Positions 1 to 13,900 of a stretch of 64,000 bases of DNA are shown one piece after another. A program made the position numbers and the translations under genes. Source of the stretch: Oopsacas minuta (Eukaryota > Porifera > Hexactinellida > Lyssacinosida > Leucopsacidae); NCBI GenBank assembly GCA_024704765.1, contig JAKMXF010000312.1, positions 346,181 through 410,180 on the forward strand, read 5' to 3'. A model generated the notes under the pieces. The model ran no database searches and had not been told where the DNA came from. It saw only the letters and a program-made list of their open reading frames with translations. Every line of letters starts with the position of its first letter. Position 1 is the first letter of the stretch.

Positions 1-236
1 GAGCGATTAGCTAGTAATCTCCTATTAGTATTTTGATTCGTATTGTGTACGTGTATTTGAATTAAGAGTGTTTCGTCAATAGAAAATTTGTTTTCTAGTA
101 ATTGTAATCATACGTTGTTATGAAGAAATCTAAGGATAGTATTACCCATTACATATAGAGTTAGGTAATATTATTTCTACAAGAGCACCAAGGATTTTAC
201 ACCGTCGGCACAGATCAAAAAATATTTTTAACTCAC
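1..236. other. Final intron and/or 3' end of RPTP-1; nothing else recognised
   Basis: This stretch follows the last visible splice donor of RPTP-1 on the minus strand. The paralogues RPTP-2 and RPTP-3 end with 16-18 residue exons with an aromatic-x2-Cys-aromatic pattern. No convincing match is present here, so the terminal exon probably lies outside the window. Confidence 0.4.
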
Positions 237-3200
237 CAACGAAGGAACGAAGTTCATTCTCTGACGACGCAACTGTTTAACTAACTGGAAAATATCAACT
301 TCATTGTTCTGTTGTAAATTCTGTATACTCTTGTACACAGTATAAACAACACCTGACTTTCCTATACCATCAATACAATGCAATACTATTGGCCGATGCT
401 TGATCACTTCAGTTTCGTTCTGCAATATGTTTAGGATATCTATAACCTCATCTGTATTAACTGGTTCATCGTTTTCATCCCATGAAGTTGAAATTATCTG
501 CGTGAAAGTGTGCATTCTATTTTCATACCAGTTTGTTAACTTTATCACATTTCTTATCAAACCGCCAACTTCTTCGGATTCGACTACCTCCGTGCGGAAA
601 GGCATTACATCTATGAACTCTGGCATATTCGGCCAATAAGGCACGCAATTTGACTGTCGATTGACTATATCAGCGTACTCCTTAGGAGTTGTAATCATAA
701 TCACCATTAATGTCTGTGTTTGGTACAGCATTTGTAGGAAATCTAATATCGTGTCCTCTACAGGGTTAATAGTCAGGATATACTTGTAAGAATCCAGATA
801 GGACGCGTTGATGTAATCCACAGGTAAATCTTCTGATGATAATACAACGCGATTATGGTCGCATGGGAGAGCGTTTTTAATTGGATTTTTGGTGTCATTC
901 AGCATGTCCATTCCTACATAACACTCTAATGGAAATCCCTTTTCACTTTGATACTCGAGTTCGTAGTATTGTTCAAATAGGATAGAGACAGTTCCTTCTT
1001 TCTCAGATTCCATAAACCTCTGGAAAGTGCTAGGAAATTCGGAACCAGCTATAACAGTGTTTTGGTATAGTAATTCTAAAATTGATAAGTAGATGAATTT
1101 GTATTGACGGAAAGTTTGCACCATTTGTGGACGATGTTCTCTCATTTCGTGGACAACTCTATAGATGCTAATTGGCTGTTGATTTTGAATTGCTTCCAAC
1201 AGGTTGAAAAGTGTTAGAAAAGTTCCAGTACGGCCAACACCCGCTGAACAATGTACGACAATAGGCTTTTCAGCGTTTAGAATTGAACTCTTTACAATAT
1301 TCACAAATTCTAGGATATCCTTGAAAGTCGTCGGTACATCATGATCAGGCCATGCTGTGAAATGGAATTGCCGAATGTTTCGAATTAGCGTGCCGTCCAT
1401 CACTGTCATTCGTCTAATAACATGAGATGCAAACATATCTTCACCACAGAATACAACTTTATAACGACCGAAAGTTTCAAGATTTTCAGTCGCAAAATAC
1501 TTTTCGCATTTCTGTTTTCCACCTTCGCGCAAATTTGTTACCATCACAATATCATTGACCTCATGTTCCATTACCATTCTCCAAAAATCCTCGACTGTGC
1601 TTTCCTTGGGGCCCTGTGCTGCAATAAATGTGTGTGGCACGTACACACCCGGTATGTATGAAGCATTAATATAGCTTGTAAGAACACTATTGCCCTCTTG
1701 CATTAGGATTACACGGGATTTATCATAGGGCAAAGTATCAATGAATTTATTCTTCGCGCTACTGCCTTCAATTTTGGCTGCTGTCCATGAATACCTTCGC
1801 TGTGTGCCGCCCAAACTTTTGTATTCACTTTCTAGTGCATTCCTTTGGCTCCATACTGTATCCATGTGATGTTTATAGTATTCAAGTTGGATAGGTTCAA
1901 AATACGGATTGTCTTGAGCATTCTCGTTAATTGTTATGTTCTCATATGCACTTGTACTCGATAGAATTTTTGGGACATTTTGGTGTTGCTCATCAATAAG
2001 ATTAGGAGCAAAGTTTGGATTTGTATATTGTGTATTGTGCTCAATCGATTTAGCTTTCTCCATACTCACAATCTCTGGTTCTTCTCCTAGAAGATTCGAT
2101 TTAACAAATTGCCGAGGTTTACGTGTATTCAACCAAATTAAGAGCGTCAATAGAACCATGAGTATACCCAAAGTCAATAAGAGAATTACTACGACAGCAA
2201 CAACTATAAGTGTTGTTGTTGAATTTTGAGTTTCTGGTAGATTTGTTGCTGCAATATACTCGAAGAAATGTATGATTTCTTTGCTACTTGTTTGTATGGT
2301 GAAAGCATAGGATAGTTCAATACGTATGGTGTAATTTTGATTCGACGTTAGCCCAGTTAGATTGTAGGAGAAGGCTTGTGTCATTCCTGCTATAATATCT
2401 GTATTACCAATTCCGTAGTATATGGTGAACATTTCGTTTGAGTCATTTGTCTGTGGAAATGTTAGATCCCAGGTTATTCCGATTGTGGTAGAGTCTAATG
2501 TTTCTGGGTATATGCCCTTTATTGTTTGCTCAAAGGCTCCTAAAAATAGAATTGATGAAATTCGACAGTAAATTACTACTGTGTACCGTACAAAACGGGA
2601 TATCAGGGACGCCGAAAATGCTGTCCCGTTTCCTCGTATCTAGGAATTCATGCAAAATTATCTCATTACGTCTCCAGAAGTTTCAGTTTCCATAGGCCCC
2701 ATTCTCAGAGGTTACATTGTATAATATCTGTGAATGCAGTATGGATTATGTGATTACATTGTTTTGATCTTACCTGTTACTTTGAGTTCAAAATCAGCTG
2801 TTGTATATACTGTACTATTAGATGAACTTCTCTTCACTGCAAATATCCCTGCGTGCTCTACCATTAGAAGCTCTATTGTGTATGGCTTGATTGCTAGTTC
2901 GGTACGTTCTTGGTTATCAAGATCAATTGTCCATAGACAAGTGATTAAACTGCAGTCAAATTGGATGTTAGTTGTCAACACTGGAATCTCAAGTGTTTGT
3001 GCCATTGGGAACATATTGTTGGTTGCATCATCGAATGTCATTGTTGTATCACCATAGGTAATAGTAACAACAACAGAATCTGCAAATATAATAATAATAA
3101 TAATTTTAGAGTTTTCAAGATTTTGGCATAGATTTTGCCTGGATTTTGTATGAACCCTTCAAGTGTATAGCGTGAACTTCGAAGGCTCATCATTTGGCTA

Positions 3201-6200
3201 CACTAATATATAATTACCTCTTATATCCAAGTTTACGCCTCCTAATACAGTAGCAGGGCTCATTCTGTAAAAGCATCTCAGTACAAAATCTCCACTACCT
3301 ACAACACTGAACACTTCATCCAAACTAACAGGATTCCCAAACTCAGGAGAGTATATTCTATCTTCAGATGTGAGTACTCTTTCTGGTGTCCAGCGTATTG
3401 AACTATCTGCAATGGTAGAGTCAATATTTTCATAGTATAACATTGTAGGAGACCCTGCTGTATATCCTATCTCTATTGTGCTATTAAAGTCATCGAGTGT
3501 AACTGAAATATGAAATATAAAAAGCCAATTTTCTAAAGTTTGCATTTTCACTTACTTATGGTAGAAGTAGGGTCTAAAATGAAAATGTTATGAGAAATTG
3601 ATCCATCAATAACGCATGCGTATTGCCCAGGTTCTTCAGCAGAAATTTCGAGTATACTGAATCCTGTTGTTGAGTTAAAATCCGCACTTGATGTTTTACT
3701 GATGACATGATCACTACCTACAATACTATACAACCATTCAATGTTGGAAGTGCTGTTGTCTGTTGCACACACTATTGATACACTGGTTGATGGCTGAATT
3801 GCTGTACCATTGGATAATGGTGTTATCTCGTTTAAGCCTTCAATTCTGCCAATATTTGTGCCTATAACAGGATTATTAACTTGAATTCAGCGTTGCTATA
3901 ATATGAAGAATTTTGGTTTTGACATGAACATTGCAGAAACTATGAACTTAGGGCATGAACCTTTGGCATAGACTTTAAGTTGGCAACACTTAATTTTAAC
4001 TTTTAGCTGTGTAAAGGGCACCTTCTTAAAATGTTATACAAATATATCAACACAAATCATTACAGTATAAATACCTTGTGTGAAAACTGAAATCTTGAGT
4101 ACCACCTCCTCTTGGCTTGATTCCCAAAATTTTACAGAAAATTGAACATCTCCATTATGCTGTAGTGACATTATAGGAATATTCAAATCGGTTCCTATTT
4201 CATATCCTCCTAGAGATTGACTCCAGCTTCCGAACAGAAGATTACTTTGTATTACTACATTTTGTGCGTAAGTAGGTATCTGTATTATGGTATTACCATA
4301 GGGTTGTCCGAAGTATTGTGGGTCAGCTCCATCGTAAAATACAGCAAGATTTGCCTCACCTAAATATTGTAAAAAGTATATAATTATAGTTATTTAAGGC
4401 CTAGTATAGTATACTATTGGTAAGGTAAATTGTCCAGAGACATAATTTTCGGGAAGAAGGCACTCTGAACTTTACTTTGCAATTTTGGGCACAATAAACT
4501 GATTTGTACTTTTTGAGATTTGTCCATGCAAAGTGATTGGACCTTGCTGGCATAAAGTCTTACCCTGGATGTTTAATGTTGCTTGAATTCTGATGTCAGA
4601 CTTAATTGTTACATAACAATATATTTCCATGATACTTGGCAGTTCAATATTCACAAGTGACCTAACTGTAACAGGATTTGGATGGGGGGAACCTCCGATT
4701 AGCCAAGATACATTTCTCAGGTTGATAGTTGTATCCATGGGGTCACAATGTAGTTGTATTCCATCACTGTCTATACCCACTGTATAATTGTAAGTGTTTC
4801 CCCCAGTAACAGCTAAATGTATATGATTAGATATTCCACTTATATACAGTCGAATTCGGCTTTTTACTCGTGCGTTTTGTGGGGTAAAAACTCGATTTAG
4901 ACTGTATAACAATAAACTCTAGAATACTTACCAGTTGTTGCTGTTGGGCTACGAGTAAATACACCCATATAATATGTGACTTGAATACCATCCATTGTTA
5001 TTTCACAATTATAATATCCTTCTAAATCTAATGTAGCTTTGAATTTACCAATACCATACAAAGTTGTAGCAGTAAGGCCTTGCACATTTTTACTAAATGT
5101 TGTTTGATGCCCCCAGTAAACAAGGGAACCCGGTTCAGATGTACAAACTAGCCAAGTGTCAGCGTAGAAAATTGAGTTGATAGGCTGCACTGTATATTGC
5201 CCTGAGGAAGTTTCTATCGCAACAGGACTACCTATAGGAATAGAAAATAACAAACTGTGAAACGCAATAGGAAGTCAAAGATTTATGCAAACCTGTTTGA
5301 GAAATATCTATAGCGAATATTTCCTTCACTTCACCATTCCAAGTTTGATTCGTGTTGAAACTGTATCTTCCAGGTGATTCCAATGTAAATAATTGAATTA
5401 TTGCAGTGTTATTTGGTATAAAGGGGTAAATAGGAATTGTCCATGTACCAGACTCTATATTCGTTATAAGTGTGACGTCAGTTGAATAGAGTGGAATTGT
5501 TATAGAGATTGGATCAGGGCTTACAGTACCGTAATTTGTAGTATCAAATCCAGTGTAACTTAGCATGAGCATAGGATCTATTACAAATGTTCAAATCAAA
5601 AGATAGAATTTTTAGGCATTTAATAACTAACCATATATAGTAATCTGTACTGAAAATGTTGCTACACTTTCCATATAGCAGGTTAAATTCAAACTAGCCG
5701 CTATATTATTGATAACAACAGGATTGTTGTAGGTTGAATTTGTTGTTGTATCTCTCCATGTTATTGTGTTGAGGTTGATTGAGGTATTTTCTTGATCACA
5801 TAATAACTGTATGTCATTTTGGTCAATACCTTTGATATAGTAGTAAGACATCCCAGCAGTTGCAACTAGATAAGTTAGACATTGTATTAGTAATTTTGAA
5901 AATTGAAGCTGCAGAATTATCAAGCAATAGAATGGGAGTATTGTATTGTCAAAATTGAATCTTTTTTCAAATTTTAAGCGACAAAAATGGTGTAAAACTA
6001 TTTATATTAGAAGAATTATATACCCAAAGTGCACATCTAGACCCAAAACTACATCCTTGTACCAATTTTCATTTAAATTGGACAACTAGATTTCCCAAGA
6101 CAGCGCCTACGGAGATTTTTGGATTATCACTTCTGGTATTAATAACATACCTGTAGTAACCATAGGATTAAATACAGCTACTGTGTAAGTTACATTCCTC

Positions 6201-7103
6201 ACTTTACAGGTATAATACCCCTGTTGTGACGTCATTATTTCGATGCTACTTATTCCTGTAGTTGTATTCCATAATGATGTAGTTTCGTTTTCTGTTGCAT
6301 CTTGATTGGGTTGGTATGTCCATTGTATTTGCTGAGAAGTGTCATTTGTAGCGCATACAAGTGTTGTATTAGTGTGGAATATGTTGTTATCAGATAGTAT
6401 AATGTATTCAGCAGATGCTGTTTGTTCAGCTAGTCTTGTTCCTAATGTGGAAATAGTGAATATTTGTAGTAATTAACATACGTGTAGCATTTTAATGGTG
6501 ATTTCTCGACATATATGAATTTCACCTTTATCCATGGTTCAAAAGTTAAAAATGACTTACAGACTAGCTGTGCTAATACAATTGCATTGCCCAATATACG
6601 TACACCAATTATTTGTGTAACTTTAATAGGAATTTCGCGAAATGATCATCCATATAATTCCGTGGATACTCTTATTTGAAAGCTAACTCACCAACAACAG
6701 AGATACTTATCTGTATCGCTAACACATCACTTCCATTCTTAGAAACATAGAACCTGTACAGCCCACCGTGATTAGCTGCGAATACTGGAATTGCAAATGT
6801 ACTATCTGTAATATTGGTATTATCTGGAGCTTGCCATTTCCCTGTGACGTTAGTTTCTAAAGTAACATTAAGTGTTAATACTGTAATATCAGCTGTGTTA
6901 ACTTCAGGCGGGAGAAGAGCATGAGTCTCAATCGTAGTGTGAGATAGAGTAATAACTGGTGACCCTATAAGGAAATAATAGATATTAAATATGTCTATTT
7001 GTAAGTGTTTGCTATAGTTACCTTCTGCAGTTGACTGATGTATTAAAACTGCGAACAAAACAAGCAAATATCCACAAAAATGGTGCATAATCAATGAACG
7101 CAT
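237..7103 (-). CDS. RPTP-1: receptor-type protein tyrosine phosphatase with Ig-like array (3' end not found)
   Basis: Predicted cell-surface receptor that dephosphorylates phosphotyrosine in the cytoplasm. Exons read on the minus strand: 7103-7022 (signal peptide), 6964-6692, 6441-6151, 5865-5632, 5577-5293, 5231-4932, 4812-4564, 4359-4075, 3861-3556, 3502-3218, 3079-2774 and 2539-237. All ten middle exons are phase 1-1 and multiples of 3; each encodes one Ig-like module, order A-B-C-A-B-C-A-D-E-F. The last exon carries an FN3 domain, a membrane segment (about 2200-2110) and two phosphatase domains. D1 keeps the WPD loop (AWPDHD) and HCSAGVGRTG (near 1250), so it should be active. D2 has HCIDGIGKSG, with the catalytic Arg replaced by Lys, so it is probably inactive. 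The exon ends at a GTGAGT donor after Pro-Ser-Leu. A short terminal exon like those of the two paralogues is expected but I could not identify it in positions 1-236. About 1733 codons are visible. Confidence 0.88.
2578..2724. mobile_element. Family B element in RPTP-1 intron before the FN3 exon
   Basis: Contains CAGGGACGCCGAAAATGCT and a right end GAGGTTACATTGTA as in other family B copies. Confidence 0.75.
3890..3990. mobile_element. Family E inverted-repeat element in an RPTP-1 intron
   Basis: GCGTTGCTATAATATGAA opposite AAGTTGGCAACACT; includes CATGAACCTTTGGCATAGAC. Confidence 0.6.
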
Positions 7104-7910
7104 TATATTATTAACTCAATAACAAATGTAATACAGTTTTTATACCTTGCCTAATTCCAATGTAATTTGAGTTCAAGTCATTGTATCTTCTGCATACCAT
7201 ACACCCTTGGTATATGTTGAATGATATCTGGTTTACAGAGGTATATCATATTGCAGTGTTATTTGCTATTGAGTATATTAGAGGGTGGATATGCGTAGTA
7301 TTGTATGTGGATTAGGGTTGAACGGTGGTATTAGTGCTAAGGTTGGAATTCCAAGGGTATTTATTGGTTGCTAATTAGGAAATCAAGCTATTAAATAGGG
7401 TGGCTTGTATTATATGGGAAGTTTTCTGATGTAATTTCTAGCTATTGCGACAATTTTAGATTTTTTCCGATTTTTTCCATAATCTTAACGAGACTTTGAA
7501 CTTGAATTTCTACTCATTTTATCGCCATTAGATTACACCAAAATATAGCCGAATTTTCTCCATAATTTGTAGAGGAAATTTCCCATTAATAATAACAGGC
7601 AATTGTGTAATACATTACTCATATACTGATTTCAAATAAGCTGTGGGAGTTCTAACAGTCTCAACACAATTAATCTCAAATTAAATTCTCCGTTTTATGC
7701 ATACAAATGTATTGGAGAGATTATTAAGTAATTTGACTGAGGTTTGCTGTGCTACCAGTTTATGGAAAAATTAACTTTAGAGATATATTCTTACATTTAT
7801 CTATGTTGTAGGCAGTCAAAGAGTTAAATTACTCAAATTACTATTTAATAATAGAATACTTGTGTATTGGAGAAGTTCTGTTTGGAAAGATATTATTTTA
7901 TGATGAAGGA
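7104..7910. promoter_or_regulatory. Shared upstream region of head-to-head RPTP-1 and RPTP-2
   Basis: About 0.8 kb of AT-rich sequence separates the start codons of the divergently transcribed genes. No open reading frame or repeat family recognised elsewhere in the window is visible. By position it must hold both 5' UTRs and both promoters; no individual element can be assigned with confidence. Confidence 0.5.
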
Positions 7911-10900
7911 ATGAGAACAGAATATTTATTTATTTTGATAGTATTTGTGCTGCAGATATTGTCAGTTATTGGACAAGGTAATTAATATATGTGAATTTAT
8001 TGGGTATTGCTTATAAGAACACTGGTTATCTAATATAGGAACCATCCTCTTGAAAACGGTTATGAGAACATATATTGCTACTCCTAAGGGTGTTCTTATA
8101 AGCAATAACCATTGTGTATACTATTAGCAGTTAAATCCGTACTCATTTTGCTGAGTACACAAGTATAAATCGAAAATTCCTTATTTATAATATATAGAAG
8201 GGAGGTTATTTAATTATTTTCGTAAGAGTTTTGATGGGATTTATGATTTCTTAATTTTCTAGACACTCAAATAACAATATCAACCACAACCACCCCTTAC
8301 ACAAACTTACCTCCTGAAAGCAACACTGCAGAAATTCTTATACTATCTCTGAATGTTACTTTAGAAGCTAATATAACAGGGATGTGGGAGAGACCTGGCA
8401 AAACATATAGTCACGATAAATCAATCAATTTTGATGTTTTCACTGTCGACTTAGCTGGTTCGTACAAATTTTATGCTGATGGAATCAGGACTGTATCGAT
8501 ACAGATTGACATTTCTGCTACAGGTAAATATTGTATATATTACGTCTGTAGGTAAGCACTTCAGTAAATATTGTGGAATCCGCCTATTAGCAACCGTTTT
8601 CATCGACATGGCCATAAAGTGATGGTTTGTATGGTAATTTGTGTGTATAATAGCCTAATTGTTTAATAATAGAACAGAACTCACAGGAAAAGTATTGGCT
8701 ATACAACTAGATATATCTGTCGATCACGGTTGAAGATTTATGATCGTAATGAAGAGAAACACAAATAAGTTATTACTTCGTTTTCTGTATTTCCGACAAT
8801 TTCGATATTTTCACACCTTGATGACGTCATAAAATCACACATTTTGCAGACTGTATTCGGTTGAACTAATGTATATTGAAAAAAGTTTTGATATACAACA
8901 TTTCCTCCAGGTAGTAACTTTGCTGAAATGACGTCATCTGGAGTATACACAATATTATCTGATAACAATGTGTTCTATAATGACAGAACACTAGTATGTG
9001 CGACTAGTGACACTAGTACAGAGCCAGAATGGAGTCGAAATGGAGCAGTGATCACTGGAACCTGGGATGATGTAACAGGAATAAGTACACTAGACATAAC
9101 TATATCACAACAAGGATATTATACATGTACTCCTGTATCAGGGACAAGTTATACTGTAGCTATATTCAATCCTGATATTACTATAAGTGAGTTGTATTAA
9201 AGATGAATCTTTTTAGCATTTGGAAATTGTCAATGTTGTTCTTACTTTCTTTATAATATACACTTTCTTGTGTTTAGTTGCACAAGGCGGAGTTACTTAC
9301 TATTACACTAAAGATATAGATCCCTCTAATATACAGCTCTTGTGTACTACAACTGATCTTACTAAGGCATTGGAGAGTATAGATTGGACTATTCCTGGGC
9401 AAACTAATAGAAATCCTGTTCTTCTCGAAGAACTCCCAAATTCCATCACTCAATTGAACTGTTCTGCAGGGCTAGTAACTGCCAAACTTAGAATACAAGG
9501 TAAATTGGCATATGTTACTGGTCCTGATTTTCTATATAGCATAAGCGTAAGATCCAATTCACAACTCCTACCCATCCAAAGAGAGGCTATTCATATGTAT
9601 TTATAGATATAGGTAGGCCACTTCCTAGGGGGCCCAAAGCATCATTTCTCCATTTTCTGCCTATTATAGAAAATGCTATACATAGATCACTGACTCAATT
9701 TACCGATACCTACTTATTTCTCTATCCCATTAGGACCGCCTGTAATAACACTATCCACTACGCCAGATATAACATATTCTATGTTACCTACTGCATCAGA
9801 GGCTAATAATGCTGATATCATGGCCTTGTCTAAGAATGTTACGCTGGGAATTAACCTCGTAGGAGAATGGAAATTTCCTAACGGTTCTAGGAGCCAATCC
9901 AACCCTTTAGTATTAGAATTATTTACAGCTAATCTAGCTGGAGTATATGAATTCTATATAACAGATTGGAATGGTGTAGATATACTAGCAATACAGATAA
10001 CATTATCTGCTATGCGTGAGTGTGTTCTATGTGATATTTAACTGTAGAAGGATCCAATGTATTTATATGTTTATCTTGTATAGCTTATTTTGCGGAGTTG
10101 TCACAGGGAGAATACACACTATTATCTGGTAACAATGTGTTCTATCATGACACGACGCTAGTATGTGGGAGTAGTGACACTAGTACAAAGCCAGAATGGC
10201 GTCGAGATAGAGAAGTGATCACTGGAATCTGGGATCCTATAACGGGAATAAGTACACTAGACATTACTACATCACAACAAGGATATTATACATGTACTCC
10301 TGCATCAGGGACAAGTTATACTGTAGCTATATTCAATCCTGATATTACTATAAGTGAGTTGTAATTCATATTATATATTATAAAGTGAATTTTGTAGATA
10401 GTGTTGTTGTTACCATTTTTATCATGTATCTGTTCTAATGTTTAGTTGCAAAAGACGAAGGAATTTACTTTTATACTCAAGATGTAGATCCGATAGATAT
10501 ACAGCTATTGTGTACTACAACTGACTTCTCTATAGCACTGAACAATATAAAATGGATGAATGGTGGAACAATGTATAATAATCCTGCTATTCTTAATGAT
10601 ATCCAAAATACATTCACTACATTGACTTGCAATACAGGAAATATACAAGTAAACCTGATGTTACAAGGTAACTACAATTATACACAAGTCTGTCTATCAT
10701 TATTACTTATATGAGTTATATCGTAATTTACTACTTAAATATGATACTTTCCATTAGGACCTCCAATTCTCACGGTAAGTTATCCAAGTTTGACTACTCC
10801 CTACTCAACATCTGTCAGCAGCACATATAGCATCACAATCTTAACACAGGACGTTACTATAACTAGTAACCTGATGGGAACATGGCAATCAGTTGTCAGT

Positions 10901-13900
10901 TCTCCTGCAAGTAACATAGCTATCCAAGTTGGAACATTTACTAAAGACAAGGCTGGTTTATACAGTGTATATGTTACACCTTGGGATGGAACATCTGATA
11001 TACCCGCTATACAATTGGATATTTCCGCAATAGGTAGAGTTGATATGTTTGGAATTATTCTCAAATCTGTGCACTTTTCCATACAAATGCCTCCCTAATT
11101 AACGTAGTATACTGTGTGTTCATATTTTCTTCTCTTTAGGTAATAACTTCGCTGAAATGACGTCATCTGGAGTATACAACTTCCTTACTGGGTTTGAAGT
11201 GTTCTATGTTGATACTACATTAATTTGTGCTACAAGTGATTCAACTGAACCTCAATGGAGTTATATAGGAATTCCAAGTGGTAACAATACACCATCAGGC
11301 GTATGGAATTCTGATACAGGGCTAAGTACATTGAATATACAAACAACAGCACAAGGATATTATAAATGTAATAAAGGAGCACTCTTCTCGGCATCTATAT
11401 TTGATCCTAGTATTACAACTGGTAAGATAGAAATAGAAATGTGTATTTCTATAATGAATATTTGAACATATTCATGTGTATTTAGTTGTGAAGCAAGGAG
11501 AAGTATACACATACTCATATACTAAGGGAGTAGATTCTTCAGATATACAACTGTTTTGTACAACTAGTATTAACAGAGCATTCCCTAACATGAAATGGGG
11601 TTCATTTGGGAATCCTGTAATTCTCAATAATGTACCAAACCAAGAGTTTGATACATTTGATTGTACATTTGGACCCATTGGCATACTAAGTATCGATCTA
11701 TTAGTACAAGGTGAGTACATTTATACGTAATTTCCTTCCAATACACTTTGAATGCATTATTCCAAAATTTATTTCAATAGGACCACCTGTAATAACACTA
11801 TCCACTGCACCAGATACAACATATTCTATGTTACCTACTGCATCAGATAACAATAGGGCAAATATACCAGTGTTATCTGAGAATGTTATGCTGCAAACTA
11901 ATCTCTTAGGAAGATGGCTAAAACCTGATGGATCTTCTACTGATGGAAACTTTATAGAATTCATACTATTCACTGTAGATCTTGTTGGTATTTATCAGTT
12001 TAATGTAACAAATTGGGAAAACCAGGAAGAAAAGGCAATACTGATCAATATTTCTGCAGTTGGTAAGATATATTTATATACAGTTGAACTCGGAAAACAA
12101 AATTAGCATATACTAACCGATGGATGTCTTATCCGAATATTATTCCTATACAATTCATACAATATTTGATAATCCGCTTTGGAGAAAAGTACGTACAAAT
12201 CGAGTTCTAGTGTATTTCCTTATATTATAGGTACCAACATTGGAATGGATTCAAATTCCACTATTACAACAATTTATATGGTATATTCTAGGTACTGCAT
12301 TTATAACCATGACACAAAACGACTCTCAGATTATTTATCAAGAACTGAATAATAATTCAATAATAAATATGACAGGGAATGCATCCTTAGCTTGTGCTAC
12401 GTCACATATACCAGCGGAGGAAAATGATATAGAATGGTTCTATCAAAAAACAAGCATAGCAGATCCGGGAGCAATAAGAGGGGATTATAATCTAACAATT
12501 GGGCTGAATGTATTGGTTACTGACCAACCTGGATTTTACAGATGCGAAGTGTCAAACGAAAATCGTGAAAAGTTCATATATTTTGTAGGAATAGTGCCCA
12601 CTTCTGATGATATTCAATCAAGTGAGTGATTTACAAGCATTGATTGCATTTACAAATTGTGAAAATTAGGTCTGCACAGGATGTAATTTCAGTGTTTAAG
12701 CTACTATCATTGTATTTATCCTCATTTAGTTGGCAGAGATGATCTAGAGACTGCTAAAACAATTGATTATATCTTAGGAGAACCTCTAATGTTGTATTAT
12801 TATGATGTAAATATACCTATAACCGCAATTCGCTGGGGTGTTGAAGTTGGGTCAACTGAATTAGAAGAATTTCTGAATCCAGTAGATGTCAATGAGGTGT
12901 TTGCAAAGTTTGGAAGCGGTGCGTACAAGTTCCGTTGTTTCTATAGACAGAGTCCTATTACTAATGTTGGAAATATATCACTAAATATGAAAGGTAAAAT
13001 TCAATGCATTTTCTATTACACGTGTCATAACACACTAATTTTCAAATATTTCACTAGATAATGCTTCTTTGATGGTTGAGAGTGACGCAATATGACAATA
13101 TTCAATGATAGTGGAAATAAAATTTTCCGATCCGGAAAGAATAGACATTGAGATTGTCTCTAAGAATGTGCTAATTTCCTGCAGTTTAAGTCCGTGTGGG
13201 ACAAATTGAAAAAGATGGAAATCTTTTAACTACTGAAGAGATAAATATAGTTTCATTGAGGATAGAGAATCAAGGATTATACTCATTGAGGAGAAATACT
13301 AGCGAAGGAGTTGAATATACTACTGCTGCCTTCAATCTAATTGTTACAGGTATTTGCCAATTGTTGCAAATTATCTATTGAATTAATGCGTTTGAAACTG
13401 CCTCAACAAAACATTATTGCGAATTTTAATAATTCATTGCCTAAAATTTTGTGAATCTAACGTCGATATAACCATCCTATTTGCAAGTATACATAATATT
13501 GTGACACCTTATCATATTGTAGTCATCTATGAATGTTCTATAAGTATAACTAATCTAATATATTATTTAGGCTATATAGAACAGAACATAATAAATCTGA
13601 CCCCAAGGTATATAAATGATACTTCTATCCAAATATCATGGCAATTACTAATATCCTTACCTGACAACGCAGAGGAAACATTCACCGTTACATATCAAAC
13701 ACTAAATGGCGTAATACAAACAGCTGGAATAACAACAGAACTAAACTATAACTTAACTGATCTCATCCCCGGTCAAACCTATACAATTTGGGTTGAATTG
13801 TCGTATACATACACTTTTATGTCGCCAAAACTTTCAATTGAAGTTACCATCCCCGCACTGGATTTCCCACTGATATATGTCGTAATTGTTGTCATTTTAA

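Noticed and set aside
1..236. Terminal exon of RPTP-1 after the AG near position 84 (minus strand)
   Set aside because: It would encode about ten residues lacking the aromatic-Cys pattern of the paralogous last exons; support is too weak.
13058..13349. Whole interval as a normal coding exon
   Set aside because: 292 nt with in-frame stops; it cannot be translated through in one frame.
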